In this document: piece by piece, positions 1 through 10,859 of the stretch
How positions within the stretch are numbered: position 1 is the first letter of the stretch
Layout of the letters: every line of letters starts with the position of its first letter
Source: Dryocosmus kuriphilus
Taxonomy: Eukaryota > Arthropoda > Insecta > Hymenoptera > Cynipidae
NCBI GenBank assembly: GCA_038277395.1
Contig: CM076190.1
Location: 234,204,618 to 234,268,617 of the forward strand
Direction: 5' to 3'
DNA length: 64,000 nucleotides
Translations under genes and position numbers: made by a program
Notes under the pieces: generated by a model
What the model was told of the DNA's origin: nothing
What the model saw: only the letters and a program-made list of their open reading frames with translations
Databases searched by the model: none

Positions 1-534
1 TTTTAATGCAATTTTGTACCTTTCTGTAATAGACGGTGACACTCTACAGTCAATTTATTGCTAAAGAGTAATATAAAAATAGGAAAAACCTCAATTTCAA
101 TTAAAGTCGTGTTACGAACATGATAGAGGGTGAGATTTATTCAAAAGTAGGGATTTTCGAACAATTTAAAGAAAAAATTCTAAGGGGATTGAAATAAGTT
201 GGAAAAAAACGATATGATAAATAAAACTAGTTTTTTATCGAAGGAGTAGAGAGCAAATTATTTGTAAAACGACATCTGACACTAACGAATCTACTGAGCA
301 CTTCCCGCTTTCACGACAGCGTTTAGTAGCGAAGTACCGGGTCATGAGTACCTGTGGAAGGAGGTGGGCCAAATAATAATAATAATAATAATAATGAATT
401 AATATTTAAGCAAAAATTATAAAATGACATACAGAAAACGTATTTCCAGTATTTTATTGTATTAATGAATGATCTCTCTTTCTTTTTATATGGTTCTATA
501 CATATTAGATACATTTGCACAAATATTTAAAATG
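1..534. other. AT-rich sequence without a recognisable gene
   Basis: I see no coding signal or structured repeat here apart from a short (AAT)n microsatellite at about 371-395. Short open frames on both strands show no domain or motif I recognise. Confidence 0.5.
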
Positions 535-546
535 AAATTGGATTAT

Positions 547-1795
547 GTTCCGAAAAGCGCTTACATCTGATTACTTTTAAACTTTACTTACCTATGTATT
601 TTGACGCGCTGATCATGAATATGATACTAAAAATGGCCGAAAATTTGATTTTCAAGGTCAAACGCCACAAAATTTTAAAAATTCCATTTTTTCCTTTTAT
701 TTCAGTAAATAATAAAAATGTACAAAAATCTTTAAACAAGAGTTGTAGAACTTTTAAAAATACATGTTTTGTGTTTAATATGTTTTTACCCTACGACTGA
801 CAATTTTCGAGAGAAGAAGGAAGATGTCGGTACGATGTGTAGAATTGTAAGTAGACATTAATGCTGAAACAAATGGGGTAATGGCAAAAGATATGTTTCA
901 ACAAAACCTTAGCAGACAAATTGGGATGGTGTGTGTCCTAAGTTATTTCTGTGGCCAGTCATAGGGGTGCCTTCCCGCCAAACATGACACGTTTGAAAGG
1001 GAGTCGTGTCTGACCTAAGTTATTTCTGTTGCCTGTCATAGGGGTGCCTTTCCACCCGCATGAGACGTTGGAAAGGGGGTCTTGTGTGCCCTAAGTTATT
1101 CCTGTGACCAGTGATAACGTTGCCTTTCCGCCCCCATGAGACGTTGGAATGGGTGTCGTGAGTGACCTAAGAAATTCTACACTTCGTACCGACATTACCT
1201 TTCTCTTCTGGAAAACCGTCATTTGTAGAGTAAAAATATATTAAACATAAAATATGTACTTTTAAATGATATACAACTTTTGTTTAAATATTTTTTGCAA
1301 ATTTGTATTATTTACTGAAATAAACGGAAAAACACGAAACTTGTATAGTTTTCTAGGCTTTTGACGTCGAAAATAAAATTTGCGGGTATTTTCAGTATCA
1401 TATTCATTATCAGCGCGTCAAAATACATAGGTACACGAAGCTTTAAATCAATCGGAGGTAAGCACTTTTCGGTAGTTCACCCTTGTGACCTAAGCAATTC
1501 TACACTTCGTACAGACATCTGCCTTCTTTCCTCGAAAACTGTCAGTTGTAGGTTAAAAGCATATAAAACATAAAACATGTACTTTTAAGAGTTGGACAAG
1601 TTTTTTTTAAAGCTTTTTTGCAAATTTTTATTATTTACTGAAATAAACGGAAAAGTATTACATTTTTAGTTTTTTGGGGGTTTGGCCTTGAAAATCAAAT
1701 TTACCCGTATGCTCACAATCAGATTCGTGATCAGCGCGTCATAGTACTTAGTATAGAAAGTTCCAAAATAATCGGATGTAAGCGCTTTTCGGAAC
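547..1795. mobile_element. Fold-back element with long inverted arms
   Basis: The left arm (about 547-849) begins GTTCCGAAAAGCGCTTACAT. Its reverse complement occurs twice on the right, at about 1165-1480 and 1486-1795, the last ending at GGAAC (1791-1795). Shared landmarks include TTTTGACGCGCTGATCATGAA in the left arm and its complement near 1410 and 1730. The arms are clearly diverged but align along about 300 bp. A GC-richer tandem array sits in the centre. This matches the fold-back class of non-coding DNA elements; no transposase is present. Related arm sequence recurs at 40430-40830. Exact ends and target duplication were not resolved. Confidence 0.65.
925..1170. repeat. Three-unit tandem repeat in fold-back centre
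   Basis: About three diverged units of 75-80 bp each contain a CCTAAGTTATT motif, then a GTGCCTTTCC-like motif, then a GACGTTGGAA-like motif. They occupy the loop between the inverted arms and are more GC-rich than their surroundings. Confidence 0.65.
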
Positions 1796-1879
1796 TCCAC
1801 CCGTAAAATTGATTTGAATGTTCAATTACATTCAGCATGGAGATACAATTTTAAATTTAATTTACCTTTAATGGTAATT

Positions 1880-1895
1880 GAATTACATTAAATTA
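1880..1895. repeat. Left 16-bp target-site duplication
   Basis: GAATTACATTAAATTA here is repeated exactly at 3843-3858, flanking the non-LTR element between them. Confidence 0.85.
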
Positions 1896-3842
1896 GGCTT
1901 CCGTTTCCGGCGCTGATAGTAATGGGACGGGTGTAGGAATTTGAATGATCGTTTTGGCTTTAGAGGTGAATAAGTGTTGTGTGGGGTGAAAAAAAAGAGT
2001 TGTGAGTAGAGTTATGGCAGTTGGTGTGTGGGAGGAATGAGTGGAAAGATCGCGGAAGGTGGAAGAAAAGAGAAAGTGAGAAACAATGGTGCATTCTGAA
2101 GAGTGAGTTTAGGTTTTAAGTTAGTTAGTTAGTTACGTCAGTTAGTTTCGTGGACAGGGAGTAGGTTAATGAAGTTGTACGAGACTGGAAAGACAGATGG
2201 TCAGGTAAGGTCTGGTTATTGTTAATTACTACTGTCTTTTTGTGTGAAAATATTTTGAAAGATAAAGGGAGGGTGAGGGTCGCATGGGGAGCGGAGCGAG
2301 AGGTTGATAAGTGGGTAAGGTAGGAGAGTAGCAGGCTACAGGGTAATAGGCCGATTACGAGGAGACCAAGACAACAGAAAGCCAGAGGGCAATACTTGCC
2401 CGAAGAAGGGAAATAGTGTCTGGACCCAGTGTGCAATGAATGAAGTGGCGAGCCAGGCAGGCAGGTCTAGTGAGGGTGATGCAGAGAAGTTAGAGTTTTG
2501 TAAGTCAATTGATAAGGTGTTAGAGTCAAGTAATGCCATGGATAATGCTATAGATAAGACAAAAGACACAATGGAAAAAGTGTTCCGAGAGTTAGAGAAG
2601 ATACTGAGTAGAGTGCTAGTAGAAGAAAAGGAACATGGGAGGGGAACAGAGGGAATAGTCATAAAGATAAAAGAAAAATAAGAGAAATGGGAAAAGTGCT
2701 GGAAGAAAGAGAAAGAAAAAGTATGGCAAAAATTAGAGAGGATAGAGGAGGGACAGAGAAAAAAGCAGTAAGAGGGGAGGAAGGTAATAAGGCAGGTAGA
2801 AGAGAGGGTACGGAACTTAGAATGCAGAGCTGAACGTCAAGAGAATCGTAAGGGGATGGGTAGTCGGGATGGACAAGAGGGAGATGTAAACTTAAGAGAG
2901 GAGAATGAGAGAATTAAAAGTAGAGTACGTGCGTTAGAAAGGAAAATGGAGGGGTTTGAAAGGGAAAAGAAAAGGAGAAATATCGTTATAAAAGCATTGC
3001 AAGTAGAAAGCGAAAAGGGAAAGAAGGAGGCAGAGAATATTTTGAGGGACATATGGGCAAATGTCAGGGTGCAAGAGGTAAAGGGGTTGGGCAACAAGAC
3101 AGGAGAAAAAGCAAGAATGTACGCAGTCAAGCTGGGAAGTGAAGTGGAGAGGAGAGAGGTAATGAGGAAAAAGAAGGTGCTTAGTGGAAGAAAAGAAAGA
3201 ATTGAAGAAGATATAACATGGAGGGTGAGAAGGAAAGATGGTCAGTAGGAGAGAGGGCTTGGGAGAAGAGGATAAAAGGGAATAGAGTTTGGTTTGGGAG
3301 AGACATGTTGTGGGTGAATGAGACGGTGTGGATATGGGATGAAGAGAGAGAGAGGACTTTAAAAGAGGTGAGAGGTCTCAAGGTCGAAGAGGAGCAGAGG
3401 TGGCTAAGAACAGAGTAGAAGCGCCGTGGTTTGCGAATGAGATAAGAGGAAGAATGTGGGGAGAAGGGAAAGAGAGTGCGAAAAAGTGAGTAAAGCAGTT
3501 CTTTGGAATGTGCTGGGGATGGATGAAGAAATTGGAAAGGCTGAGAGAAAGAGCAGGTCTTACAGGGTAGAGAAGAGCCAAAATGATTCGTATAAAGGCA
3601 AAAGAAAAGTCAGTAGAGTCGAGGATTAATGTACCATCAATAGAATGGAAATGGCGAGAGGAAACGGAAGTCGAAGGTCTTGAGCGGCAGTACGTAGATT
3701 TAGATTAGAGATTAAGAAGCTATGTACATATAGGATAAGGTATAGGAATAAGTATTTGTAAAATCTGCGCTGGATGTAAAAATGTGATGGTTATGTTATG
3801 ACTCTCAAGCCCGTAAAAGGGAGAGAGTATAAATAAACGATG
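1896..3842 (+). mobile_element. ORF1-only non-LTR retrotransposon insertion
   Basis: A 1947-bp insertion is bounded by a perfect 16-bp target-site duplication, the usual outcome of target-primed reverse transcription. It starts with a GC-richer leader (GGCTTCCGTTTCCGG), carries a purine-rich ORF1 region (2436-3418), and runs through a short 3' tail to a terminus ending in AATAAACGATG. No endonuclease or reverse transcriptase is present, and the tail contains no trace of ORF2. Because the duplication brackets this short form exactly, the RNA that integrated probably already lacked ORF2. That makes it comparable to HAL1-type half-LINEs, mobilised in trans by an autonomous relative (inference). 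Confidence 0.8.
2436..3418 (+). pseudogene. Non-LTR ORF1, coiled coil plus RRM-like region
   Basis: One frame runs from 2436 through 3248, with a TAA at 2679-2681 and a degraded stretch before it resumes near 2856; a shifted frame continues to 3418. The middle segment is strongly charged and heptad-like (ALERKMEGFEREKKRRN), typical of a coiled coil. It leads into RRNIVIKALQ, the conserved entry to the RNA-binding domain in many insect LINE ORF1 proteins. The last segment (GNRVWFGRDMLWVNE) resembles the lysine/tryptophan-rich C-terminus of the same proteins in ants and wasps (from memory). ORF1p normally coats element RNA and chaperones integration. The frame breaks mean this copy cannot make the whole protein. 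Family placement is tentative. Confidence 0.65.
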
Positions 3843-3858
3843 GAATTACATTAAATTA
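3843..3858. repeat. Right 16-bp target-site duplication
   Basis: Exact copy of 1880-1895, defining the 3' end of the ORF1-only insertion at 3842. Confidence 0.85.
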
Positions 3859-6269
3859 AAAACTGAATTAAGTAAAATAAATTTAAATTATAAGTTTCTT
3901 CTCAATATAATTGAATATTGAATTCGATTTTCTTTGATATATTTCTATAATGCAATTGGTAGCTATAAAACTGTACAGAATGAAGAGAGAGGTCGTTTAC
4001 TAATCTATAAAATACAGATCCTTGATGCTCTTCGTGGAGAAAGTGGAATTTTCAGCCACTTTTAGTGTCAAATTAGGCCTTAATTTGCATGGAAATTGCT
4101 GCTGTATTAAAAGCTTCTTTGTTACATCTAGCTTCTAACCAACGTATGTTGAAAGGATTCGAATTAGGGTCTAAATTTCGACTAGGTTTCAAACTCTAGC
4201 AGAACATTTATAGAGTGTTTAAGAGAATTGGGAGCATTTACTGTTTAAACAGATATATAACAGTAAACTCGGCGTTCTGAAACTATTGCAGATTAATCTG
4301 ATTATCAACTTCAGATCAAAATGGTCCTCTTTGTGGATGAGGAAATGAATTTGTACACAAAGTCGTTCATGTCTGCTGAACGACAGTTGTAATATACTTT
4401 TTATTGAAATCTGTAGGATGGTCGTAGGTGAGTCATGCATATGCAGTTTTCGCATTGATTCACGGAAAAAGACATCTAGTTGGGCTTTCTAGACTAACTT
4501 GATTACGAGGATATAGTGAATTTAACTCAAAAGTTTCGTTAGCCCTACTAAATATCTTGTATGTCGTCTAGCAGATTTTACCGATATGTCGTGTTGCGGA
4601 AAATGGTTTGAACAACGATACATCAAGAGGCAAAGAGCCCCCCACCACTCCTTTACTCGCTTTCCTTCACCCCGCCTGTACACTTGACCTATTCTTATTC
4701 GTCGATGGAGCCTGATTCCTAATTGTCTTCAATTTGTCATGGAGTGGTCGTCACTTCGATTTCCATTGCCCGCGCATTTTCCGGGCATCTTTTTGGCCCT
4801 TTGCGGAATTTTGTTATTTTGAAGCTTACTGCCCAGCTAATAGTGTTAATTAGTGGATGCTTATTTGTTTATTATCTTTCATTTGTCGTCGAGTGTTCGT
4901 CGCATCGCTTAGACAGTGAACACCAAATGTTTCTTTGCGAAATTTTGTTGAAAGAAGATTCCCTTACTAAATACTAATGCCATTGATTAGCGTTCTTTTC
5001 CTCAAAATGTCCCAATGTATAGCTTAGCTCTAGATATGTTTCTACTTCTACATTTTATTCATTATCCTTTCTCTTAAGTGACTGGTTGGTTGATCTAGTA
5101 AATAAGCTTCAATTTTATTGTGCTACATGTATGTTATATATTTAATGTTCTCCTTAATTGATGTAATAAATGAACTTCAATTTTATAGTGCTGTGTACAT
5201 CTTTAAACGTGTCTCAAAGAACTTTCAAAAACCCTTATTTCCAAAAAATAGTTTATGAAGTCTCGTATCAATTACTAGACCAAATATCTGGTAACTTCAA
5301 CCAGATAACTTGTGGAACAGCCACACGTAGAATTTTCAGCACCACCATACGTCTGGTAACTTTTATCCGACGAATCTTAAAAAATTTAAAGGAGGAAATG
5401 TAAGCTTAACTGAACGTCGGCTTAATTTTACTAGACAACTTCTTACCTAGTCTAGTCATGAAAATGTTGGTCGTACTAGATATCTGATAATGTATATTAC
5501 ATGCCCTGTAATTTTAACTAAACAGACTTTAACTAGACTGTTTAAGTAGACACATGTCTGGTTCATATTTTACTAGACCATTTAGTAGAGCTAACCAGGA
5601 GCTATTTTACACCAATTAGACCTCATTTTCCATCTGCGAACAAACAAATGTACTATTCTTCATGACGTCGTATAAAAATTGTTAAGCAATATATTTGTGT
5701 CAGAAAAAACATGCGAAACAGGGAAATACAGATAAAGTACCACTCAATTTTTTATTTTCTTAAGGTTACTAGATTGCGAGAAAGAAGGTTTGGCATTGGT
5801 GCAAAATCCTAACTTATTTTTAGAAAAGTGTAAACAGTGCAATATGTTGTGATAGACATAATCTTTTTCGTTAAAAAGAGTAACTTTAGCCAAATTCACT
5901 ATAGTAACATGTCATTAATGAAACTTGTGAGTTTCATAGAAGAACTAGTGGTGTTGGTTGAAAAAACAACTCTTCACGGAAAAAATTTCCTGACATAACT
6001 TCGGAATAAGACGCACACATATCCGCTTCTACTTTAACTCAAATTACTTTCTGGTCCGGCAATTGGTATAAATTTCCCATCAATAGGGACATTTTTCGAA
6101 TTTAATTTTTACATTATCATCTCAATGAGAAATGTATTAGTTTTATGTGGAAACTGACTTTCGCGGATTTCATTAAATCTCGACGTTTCGTGACACCCTG
6201 AATCCGAAAAAACATGTTTTACTACAACGTCTGTGGTTATGGTTTTATCCGTCAGAAGGAGTTTTCACA
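3859..6269. other. AT-rich intergenic sequence
   Basis: No gene is supported. The frames at 4723-4977 and 5170-5403 show no recognisable motif. Between about 5270 and 5600 there are scattered short inverted words (TCTGGT/ACCAGA and CTAGAC/GTCTAG) that may be the remains of a small palindromic repeat. Confidence 0.4.
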
Positions 6270-6745
6270 AAACTAAAAAATCCACTTTCCGGCTAAAATA
6301 TGCGTGAAACAAAAAAAGTAGTATAAAGTAAAATTGCTCTCCTTAAAAAATTCTATAAATTTTGTTTCAACCATTTTTTGATAAAATGCACGGTTTATGT
6401 TTTAATCGAGAAAACGTTATTAAAAACCAAAGATTCAAATTTCCCGCCAAACTATGCAAGATACGAAAAAAATGACATTAAAGACAATTGTTCACCTCAA
6501 AAAAGATCTACAAATTTTTTTTTCTATTATTTGTTTGAGCAGATGCGTAGTTTTTGAGTTATTCGTGAAATATGTTATGAAATATAAAGAAAACCACTTT
6601 TTAGCATAACTATGCAAGATATGAGAAAATATTAGAAGCAGAATTGTTCAGATTGGAAGGAGCTACAAAATTTATGTATAAGATACATCGTTTTCCTTTT
6701 AAAAATCGAAATATTGCATTGTGGAGATTTGGAATAGCACAGAAG
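6270..6745. repeat. Degenerate ~160-bp tandem repeat
   Basis: About three units share an ordered set of words: CACTTTCCGGCTAAAATATGC / TTTCCCGCCAAACTATGCAAG / CACTTTTTAGCATAACTATGC, then AAAATTGCTC / GACAATTGTTCA / GCAGAATTGTTCA, then a TCTACAAATTT-like word. No coding potential is apparent. Confidence 0.55.
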
Positions 6746-6826
6746 AACTTTACAAATCTACAATGTATTGAAAAGAAATTTAATTGTCGAGCACGAAGCA
6801 TGAGTGTCGTGATGAGAATGTATTTC

Positions 6827-6830
6827 TTAA
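6827..6830. repeat. Left TTAA target duplication
   Basis: TTAA immediately precedes the 13-bp terminal repeat of the piggyBac element and is matched by TTAA at 9991-9994. This is the diagnostic target site of the piggyBac superfamily. Confidence 0.85.
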
Positions 6831-6864
6831 CACTAGAAGTACCACGTGGGTCATTTTTGACCCA
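6831..6864 (+). repeat. piggyBac 5' terminal and subterminal repeats
   Basis: The 13-bp terminal repeat CACTAGAAGTACC runs into an internally palindromic word, ACGTGGGTCATTTTTGACCC. Another copy of the palindromic word lies at about 7015-7042. Confidence 0.85.
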
Positions 6865-7186
6865 CGAGGGTTTGTCGAGGGCAGTAACCCCGTCTATAAT
6901 CATCGGGGGACCAAACGCTCCCGTGACTTTTAATCATTTATGGGGTTGTGCAACTTACCAAAATTTCGTTTTTCTAGCCCACCTAGAAATATGAAAAATT
7001 TACTTGTTATACCTGAAGTACCACGTGGGTCATTTTTGACCCATACGCAGGTTACCGCAAGTAGATATCAATAACACCTGTTTTGAATCCCTAAATTGTT
7101 TCTGAGCGTGCCTCGACGTTATTCACGAGATATTGGATTATATTACGATAGCTTAATACGGCAGTCCGGACAGTAGCAGGGTTGTG

Positions 7187-7249
7187 CACGTATAATACAT
7201 AACGTAATATACGTGGTTTTCTACACGTATAATACCACGTATATTACGT
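7187..7249. repeat. Palindrome cluster inside piggyBac 5' region
   Basis: CACGTATAATAC occurs twice in direct orientation (7187-7198 and 7224-7235). ACGTAATATACGTGG (7202-7216) has an exact inverted partner, CCACGTATATTACGT (7235-7249). Similar words recur near 7330-7385. They lie upstream of the transposase start and could be transposase or promoter binding sites (inference). Confidence 0.6.
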
Positions 7250-7523
7250 CCCTAGTTTATTTTTCAAATCGTGCGGATCGTGCGTCACGTGTGTCAATAA
7301 CACCTAATAAGGCCCGCCATCCTTGTTACATATTATACGTATTCTAACCTTTTCCACATATATTACGTCGTTTATATATTATACCGTAGAAAACTTCCAA
7401 TGACGCATCATTACCCATCACTGGACAGCAGCGTCGTGTCAGTGCTTGTCGCGCGGGCCCCTGCGTCAAGCTTGTTGGCTTGCAGTTTACTTTCGCGAGT
7501 TCGCATATATTATTAGCGCTACA

Positions 7524-9542
7524 ATGACAAGACGACACGGCCTTACGGAGGTTGAGCTTCTCGAGTATCTGGAGAACATTTCACCGTTCCAATCGAGTAA
7601 CGAATCCGGTAAGGAGACAAGCACGGAGGAGGACGAAGATTTCGTTTCTGTGGAAACTGCCTACCTCTTGCACAACGTAAGTATGACTCGTTCTATCTAA
7701 GCTTATGAACCGACGAGCGCGCAGTCCACTGTACGGCTTCCCTTCTCCTCTTCTTTATGTGTCAGATCCACGAATTCTACCCGAGGGCGTGGACGTCCCT
7801 CCCGACGACGAGCCAACCGTACGCGCAATGTAGGACGGGGCCTTCTACCAGGACGGCGGCGCGGAGAAGTTATTGGTCAGCTATCAGAAGAAGTTGGTAA
7901 GTCATTGATAGATAAATCTTTATTCAGAATTCAAACGCAACACCTGACTTACAATTTACGCATACAGTTCAATTTTCAGCTGATAATGATGCCGATCCTG
8001 GTGTTGCGGACGACACGCAAGACGGCGATGGCACGGTAGTTGATGCAGTTTACGGAGCAGCCAGAGGTGGACGTGGTCGCGGTGTGTTAGGTGCCCGCCG
8101 TGATGCAGCAGCTCGTCGTGGACCAGGAAGAGGAGGCGCCGTGCATCATCCATACCCTGGTGAAGTAGTAGAGAGTTCCAATGGCACCAAGTTGACACGG
8201 ATTGATACAGGCGACACAGCAGGTAGGCTCAGCGCGCAGAGTGTGTTGCGGGAGACATCCGGACCAACGGGACACGCCAAACGACATGATATAGATGGCT
8301 CGCTACTCTCTGCGTTGCGGTTATTTGTCAGCGAGCCGATCCTGAAACTGATGAAAAAGTGCACTGAAGAAAAGGCTCACAACAAACGGGGTAATAATGA
8401 GTGGACCCTGAGGCTTGAAGAACTAGATGCTTTCATTGGATTACTCTACGCTGGTGGAGCATATGGTGCTCGGGGTATTTCATACAAAGACATATGGAGC
8501 AATATGTGGGGACCAACTTTCTTTCAAAGCACCATGTCCAGGAACAGATTTGCAGAAATATGCAGTTATCTTAGGTTTGATTCCATGTCATCCAGGAGAA
8601 AACGCATGGAAAGCGATAAATTCTGCCTTGCTTCCGAAATATGGAATCTATTTACTGAAAATTGAATTCCCTGCTACAGACCAGGTGAGAACATGACAGT
8701 CGACGGGCAGCTATATCCTTGCAAGTGCAGGTGTCCATTCATGCAGTACATGCCAAATAAATCTGATAAGTATGGAATAAAATACTGGCTTTCGTGTGAT
8801 GCTGACAAGCGCTACTTCCTGAATGGTTTCCCTTACCTTGGCAAGGATGAAACTCGTGTTCAGAGCAAAAGTTTTGGTCACCATGTCGTGATACAGTTAG
8901 TACAGCCATTCCTCAACTGTGGACGTAACATCACGACTGACAACTTCTTCACCTCCGTGAAACTGGCGGATGAGCTCAAACAAAAGAGAGCAAGTTTAGT
9001 TGGCACTATTCGAAGATCACATAAGGAGGTTCCTCCTGCTGTGCTAAGTAGCGACGACGCGTTGTATGCAACACACTTGTACAATTCGGGCGACAATCTG
9101 CTCACAGTATGCCAAGGGAAAAAGAAAAAGAATGTCCTTGTTCTGAGTAACATGCATGCTGGATGTCAGTTCAATGAGAATACTGAGAAGAAACTTCCAG
9201 AAACTTCCAGTTGATGTATTTGACCAAATGACTAGACTCTACAGTGTACGAGCTCGCACCCGCCGATGGCCTGTGCATGCCTTTTACAACATTCTTGACC
9301 TTGCCATGATCAATGCGCACACAATTTTCAAGTTACTTACTTGTAAGAAGATTTCACGGCGAGACTTTATCCTCAAAGTAGCAGACGAGCTTGCTGGCCC
9401 CTGCAAACTGCAGAGAGGAGCCAATCTCCCCTTACAGGCACTCAGGATCGGCGCTGGCCAACATGGAAAAAGAACGCGTTGTCAAATTCAGGTTTCCTGC
9501 AAAAAACATAAGCGCAATAGGTATGTGTGCAGAAGTTGCTAA
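7524..9542 (+). pseudogene. piggyBac transposase, frameshifted
   Basis: The likely start is ATG 7524, giving MTRRHGLTEVELLEYLEN, a typical piggyBac N-terminus. The DDE domain (DDE_Tnp_1_7) follows in pieces. 8084-8665 holds the N-terminal part (SLLSALRLFVSEPIL, then YKDIWSNMWG). 8675-9214 holds TVDGQL with the first catalytic Asp, then CPFMQYMPNK and NITTDNFFTS with the second. 9156-9542 holds VDVFDQM with the third, and a Cys-rich tail near 9475-9540 that recalls the family's C-terminal zinc finger. Breaks lie near 8666-8690 and at 9191-9210, where an exact 10-bp duplication (AAACTTCCAG twice) shifts the frame. A possible intron follows 7678. All three catalytic Asp codons survive, but the gene is not translatable. 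Confidence 0.85.
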
Positions 9543-9928
9543 GCCCAAACTCTTGTCGAATGTCAGAACTGTGAGACTGTCCCAGCTTAGACAATTCTGT
9601 CAACTCCTTTGCTCCTAAATATTTTCGAATATTTATAATTCTAGAGTTTGTTTATTCTTATATGTTTTTGAAACTCTTTTAATATTTTTACAACGAAAAA
9701 CCGTCTTACTTTGTTTTACTTACTTGTTATGATTTTTGATGACAGACGGAGGAATTTCTTCTGTAAACATAAAAATAGTAATAAACCGTTTATTTCTGAA
9801 AATTTATTTATGACAGTATACTATTCATTTTAGAGACCGAATTATCCTTTGGTTACAATTTATATTCTTCGTAAACGTACTGGGAAGATGGCTACACCCA
9901 AATAACAGTAAAACGGTGGTTTCCTCTT

Positions 9929-9990
9929 GTGGGTCAAAAATGACCCACGTGGTACTTCAAGGGTTACAGCGAACTCCGGTACTTCTAGTG
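9929..9990 (-). repeat. piggyBac 3' subterminal and terminal repeats
   Basis: The subterminal inverted repeat (9929-9957) is separated by 20 bp from the 13-bp terminal repeat (9978-9990). TTAA follows at 9991-9994. Confidence 0.85.
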
Positions 9991-9994
9991 TTAA

Positions 9995-10859
9995 GGTCAA
10001 CAGAGCCTTAAGTAAAATAATTTCTTTTGTAATTATTAAGAAAAAATTCAAATTTAATAATCTCATTAAAAGTTGGTGTCTTTAAGTTTTAAGAACCAAG
10101 TAACGAATACAGGGTACGATGTGCAAGCGCCAAAAACTTCTGAGCGCGAAGCGCGGGGCTCAAATATTTCGGAGCGCGAAGTGCGACGACCACAAGACCG
10201 CGCGCTTTAGAAGCGCTGATACTTTGCGCGAATCGCGCAATGAGAATGTGCCCGCCAAGCGAGAGCAGATTTTTTTATAATACATTCAGGATTTCCGTAG
10301 GGTAAATTTATATCAAGTTCTTACTCATTTCAAACAATCTCAGACAGAGCTTAGAAAAAAATAGGAGTTGAAATGAAATTCGGTTAAAATCGGATAAGTC
10401 GTTATTTGCGGAAAGCAGGAAAATGTCCCTCAATATACGGATATAAATACACTAATTATACTAAATGTACTATATTCAAATGTAGAATTAAGGAAAATAG
10501 CCGATGATAAGACCAGCGTGCAAGCGATGTTCATCTTTTCAAAGGAGAATAAAAAATAAATTATTCGTTATTGAAGAATTTTTTAATACTGTATGACTAA
10601 TGAATATTCCCCCCGACAGACCAAATATACCACACACTTTGTACTATAGTCTTTATCTCAAAAATTATTCATCTTCAGCTTGTCCTTTTGAAAGATTTAC
10701 ATTTCAGGAATCAGTCTCAAGGTAAGAAACTTGCTTACTAATATCATTAAAACTGACATCACAGTTTATTTTTCATTTTATTTTAGGGAAGTCCATGTAT
10801 TTTTTTTAGAAGTTATTGAAGAAATTTTGAGTTGCTGAAAACATATATTTTTCTCTTAA
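9995..10859. other. Intergenic sequence with a GC-rich island
   Basis: Mostly AT-rich with no gene. The exception is the compact GC-rich palindromic block at 10112-10262, listed separately. Confidence 0.45.
10112..10262. repeat. GCGC-palindrome-rich block
   Basis: In an AT-rich setting this block contains two near-copies of GAGCGCGAAGCGCG (the second GAGCGCGAAGTGCG), then CGCGCGCTTTAGAAGCGC, then a perfect 8-bp inverted repeat with a one-base spacer, TTGCGCGAATCGCGCAA, at 10224-10240. CpG density is unusually high. It is not part of any element I could define. Confidence 0.6.

Larger units (their letters stand above)
6831..9990 (+). mobile_element. piggyBac-superfamily transposon, degenerate
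   Basis: The 3160-bp element is flanked by TTAA on both sides and bounded by perfect 13-bp terminal inverted repeats, CACTAGAAGTACC (6831-6843) and GGTACTTCTAGTG (9978-9990). A longer subterminal inverted repeat overlaps the left terminal repeat (6836-6864), but on the right it lies 20 bp inside (9929-9957). This asymmetry is characteristic of piggyBac ends. The interior holds a piggyBac transposase broken by several frameshifts. The ends look complete, so the copy could in principle be moved in trans, but it cannot act autonomously. Confidence 0.9.

Noticed and set aside
4723..4977. Hydrophobic 84-codon frame
   Set aside because: No signal-peptide pattern or family resemblance; expected by chance in T-rich DNA.
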